Shown piece after piece: positions 62,712-64,000 of a stretch of 64,000 bases of DNA (the first letter of the stretch is position 1; every line of letters begins with the position of its first letter). The position numbers were made by a program, and so were the translations under genes. Source of the DNA: Brucella pecoris (GTDB lineage: Bacteria; Pseudomonadota; Alphaproteobacteria; Rhizobiales; Rhizobiaceae); the NCBI RefSeq assembly GCF_006376675.1, contig NZ_VEWK01000011.1:124001-188000 (forward strand). Direction: 5' to 3'. Below the pieces are notes generated by a model, which did not search any database, had not been told where the DNA came from, and was given only the letters and a program-made list of their open reading frames with translations.

Positions 62712-63079
62712 AGTCTTTTCCTCGGCTGTTGTAATTCGGGCGGCTGACGTTCGGAAAACGCAAGGACATCGAATCTAATGTCGAAGGCCGGACGTCAAGT
62801 TACCACGGACAGAATGGCGATCAAAAATTTTGAGCAGCAGATGTGACCGGAAATGTCCCGGAAACATCATTGCCTAATTGACGACCGGCCATATTTCAGG
62901 TGGTGGGTCAGTTTCAAATTGCTGCTGCGCTGGAAAAAGTAACCATGAAACTGTGAAGTCTGTGGTCTTCATGGGGACGGACGCAAGTTTGGGCTTGCCG
63001 CCTCCGGTTAAGGAAGTGTTATTCTTTGTGCAAGAATCAGGTTGGAATCGCAACGGAAGAACAGAGGAGGGGCGAACGC
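62712..63079. promoter_or_regulatory. gloA/cold-shock divergent control region
   Basis: A 368-bp gap with no gene. The part just before the cold-shock gene contains a dyad, CCATGAA at about 62943-62949 with TTCATGG at about 62967-62973. A structured leader of this kind would suit a cold-shock mRNA, but promoters could not be set with confidence. Confidence 0.35.
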
Positions 63080-63661
63080 ATGGCGGACAAGTCTGTGTCA
63101 AATGACCAGTTTCACAGCCAGCACGCCTCGGAAGAGCTGGGCGATATCATTGAAATTTCGGGCCATATCAAGTGGTTCGACGTGGCCAAGGGCTACGGCT
63201 TCATTGTTCCAGACCAACCGGGCCTTAATGACATTCTTCTTCATGTGACTTCACTGCGTCGCGACGGCTTCCAGACTGCTTTGGAAGGTGCGCGTATCGT
63301 TTGTGAAGTACGCCATGGTGATCGCGGCCTGCAATGTTTCCGCGTTCTGTCGATGGATACGTCGACCGCTGTTCATCCGGCGCAGATGCCGCCGCAGCGC
63401 ACCCACGTGATCGTCACGCCGTCGAGCGGCCTCGAGCGTGTGATCGTCAAGTGGTTCAACCGCACCAAGGGCTTCGGCTTTCTGACGCGGGGCGAGGGGA
63501 CGGAAGATATTTTCATCCATATGGAAACGCTGCGTCGTTTCGGCATGATGGAGCTGCGCCCCGGTCAGGTGGTGCTCATTCGCTTCGGCGAGGGTGACAA
63601 GGGCCTGATGGCCGCTGAAATCCATCCGGATATCGGCACGGCAATCCCGGTTTCGCATTAG
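63080..63661 (+). CDS. double cold-shock-domain protein
   Basis: 193 residues from ATG 63080 (GAGGAGGGG upstream). Two cold-shock domains: residues about 26-95 ([18 protein letters not shown] with RNP1-like KGYGFI, and DILLHVTSL) and about 120-185 ([31 protein letters not shown]). Tandem-CSD proteins occur across alphaproteobacteria (CspC/CspD of Caulobacter) and bind single-stranded nucleic acids, acting as RNA chaperones in cold or stationary phase. Confidence 0.92.
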   Translation: MADKSVSNDQFHSQHASEELGDIIEISGHIKWFDVAKGYGFIVPDQPGLNDILLHVTSLRRDGFQTALEGARIVCEVRHGDRGLQCFRVLSMDTSTAVHPAQMPPQRTHVIVTPSSGLERVIVKWFNRTKGFGFLTRGEGTEDIFIHMETLRRFGMMELRPGQVVLIRFGEGDKGLMAAEIHPDIGTAIPVSH

Positions 63662-63700
63662 AGCGCGTCTCGATCTGAATGAATCAGATCGACACTCTAT
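63660..63700. repeat. RIME-like palindrome, first copy
   Basis: CGATCTGA (63671-63678) pairs with TCAGATCG (63684-63691) in AGAGCGCGTCT...GACACTCT, directly after the cold-shock gene; it may also act as its terminator. The stretch 63722-63887 shows nothing recognisable. Confidence 0.65.
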
Positions 63701-63887
63701 CCGCTTCTATTTCAAGCATAGCCTTATCAACCGTCGGTTCACTCCGGTTGGATCATGCTCTAATCGAGCGTGTTACTCAGAGCGCGCCGAAACTTCCAAT
63801 TGTAGTAACAAGCGGGTGAAATACGCTTTGTACGGCCTTGCGTGGTCTTGTCGCCATCCTGTCCCCTTGATAGGTTCCCGACCGGAT

Positions 63888-63992
63888 TAGAGCGCGTTTC
63901 GATCTGATTGAATCAGATCGGCGCTCTAATCATTTGTTTTTATGCGCATCTTTTCCGAAACCCGTTTCACACTTTTCGGGATGCGCTTTATG
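63888..63992. repeat. complete RIME-like mosaic repeat
   Basis: Two palindromes in tandem: AGAGCGC...CGATCTGATT (63900-63909) with AATCAGATCG (63911-63920)...GCGCTCT, then ATGCGCATC...CCGAAA with TTTTCGGGATGCGC. This is the full form of the repeat found in pieces elsewhere in the window. Confidence 0.75.
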
Positions 63993-64000
63993 TCAGAATG

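Overview
The window looks like a chromosome segment of an alphaproteobacterium of the Hyphomicrobiales, most likely Brucellaceae (Brucella/Ochrobactrum). The grounds are: moderately GC-rich coding sequence; a cobR corrin-reductase gene inside the cob cluster (CobR was characterised from Brucella melitensis); an Omp25/Omp31-type outer membrane protein; a TGA-N9-TCA iron-responsive (RirA-type) box; entericidin and DUF1127 small proteins; and RIME-like palindromic repeats between genes. The genus is an inference, since no rRNA gene is present.

Layout. 1-3.1 kb: the 5' part of a GcvT-family FAD oxidoreductase and a GbdR-like AraC regulator. 3.4-9.2 kb: a DUF1127 protein, a LysR regulator, an entericidin lipoprotein, a family 39 glycosyltransferase, and a valine-catabolic pair (acyl-CoA dehydrogenase and mmsB). 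9.4-38.4 kb: a very large adenosylcobalamin region. It holds cobQ; a cobalamin riboswitch followed by cbtB-cbtA-cobP-cobW-cobN-cobO; cobE; cobM; cobK-cbiD on the other strand; cobA-cobB-cobC-cobD; cobR; and cobG-cobH-cobI-cobJ divergent from cobL. A few other genes sit among these (EamA and TSUP transporters, TerB, an SmvA-like efflux pump with its TetR repressor, a Liv-type binding protein, an alpha/beta hydrolase, a lipoprotein). 38.4-46.2 kb: a siderophore-interacting protein behind an iron box, then a dipeptide ABC importer operon headed by an M19 dipeptidase. 46.5-64 kb: mostly housekeeping genes (outer membrane protein, radC, map, sfsA, two tandem tRNA-Glu, an M15 peptidase, an alanine/LL-DAP type aminotransferase, hom, an ABC-F ATPase, glpX, recJ, a Tim44-like protein, gloA, a double cold-shock-domain protein).

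How the cobalamin genes work together. CobA makes precorrin-2 from uroporphyrinogen III. CobI, CobG (oxygen-dependent ring contraction), CobJ, CobM, a C1-methylation step, CobK, CobL and CobH lead to hydrogenobyrinate, which CobB amidates. CobN is the large subunit of the late cobalt chelatase, supplied with cobalt by CbtAB and possibly CobW. CobR reduces the corrin cobalt, CobO adenosylates it, CobQ amidates, CobC and CobD make and attach the aminopropanol arm, and CobP activates cobinamide. This is the aerobic (late cobalt insertion) route, but no CobF is seen. Instead there is a CbiD, and CobJ carries a fused CbiG-like N-terminal half, both typical of the anaerobic route. That mosaic is the most interesting feature of the window. 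The chelatase partners CobS/CobT, the lower-ligand genes and cobalamin synthase are not here and must lie elsewhere.

Most gene boundaries are well supported by upstream ribosome binding sites, overlapping stop/start codons and convergent hairpin terminators. No CRISPR array, prophage or intact insertion sequence was seen.
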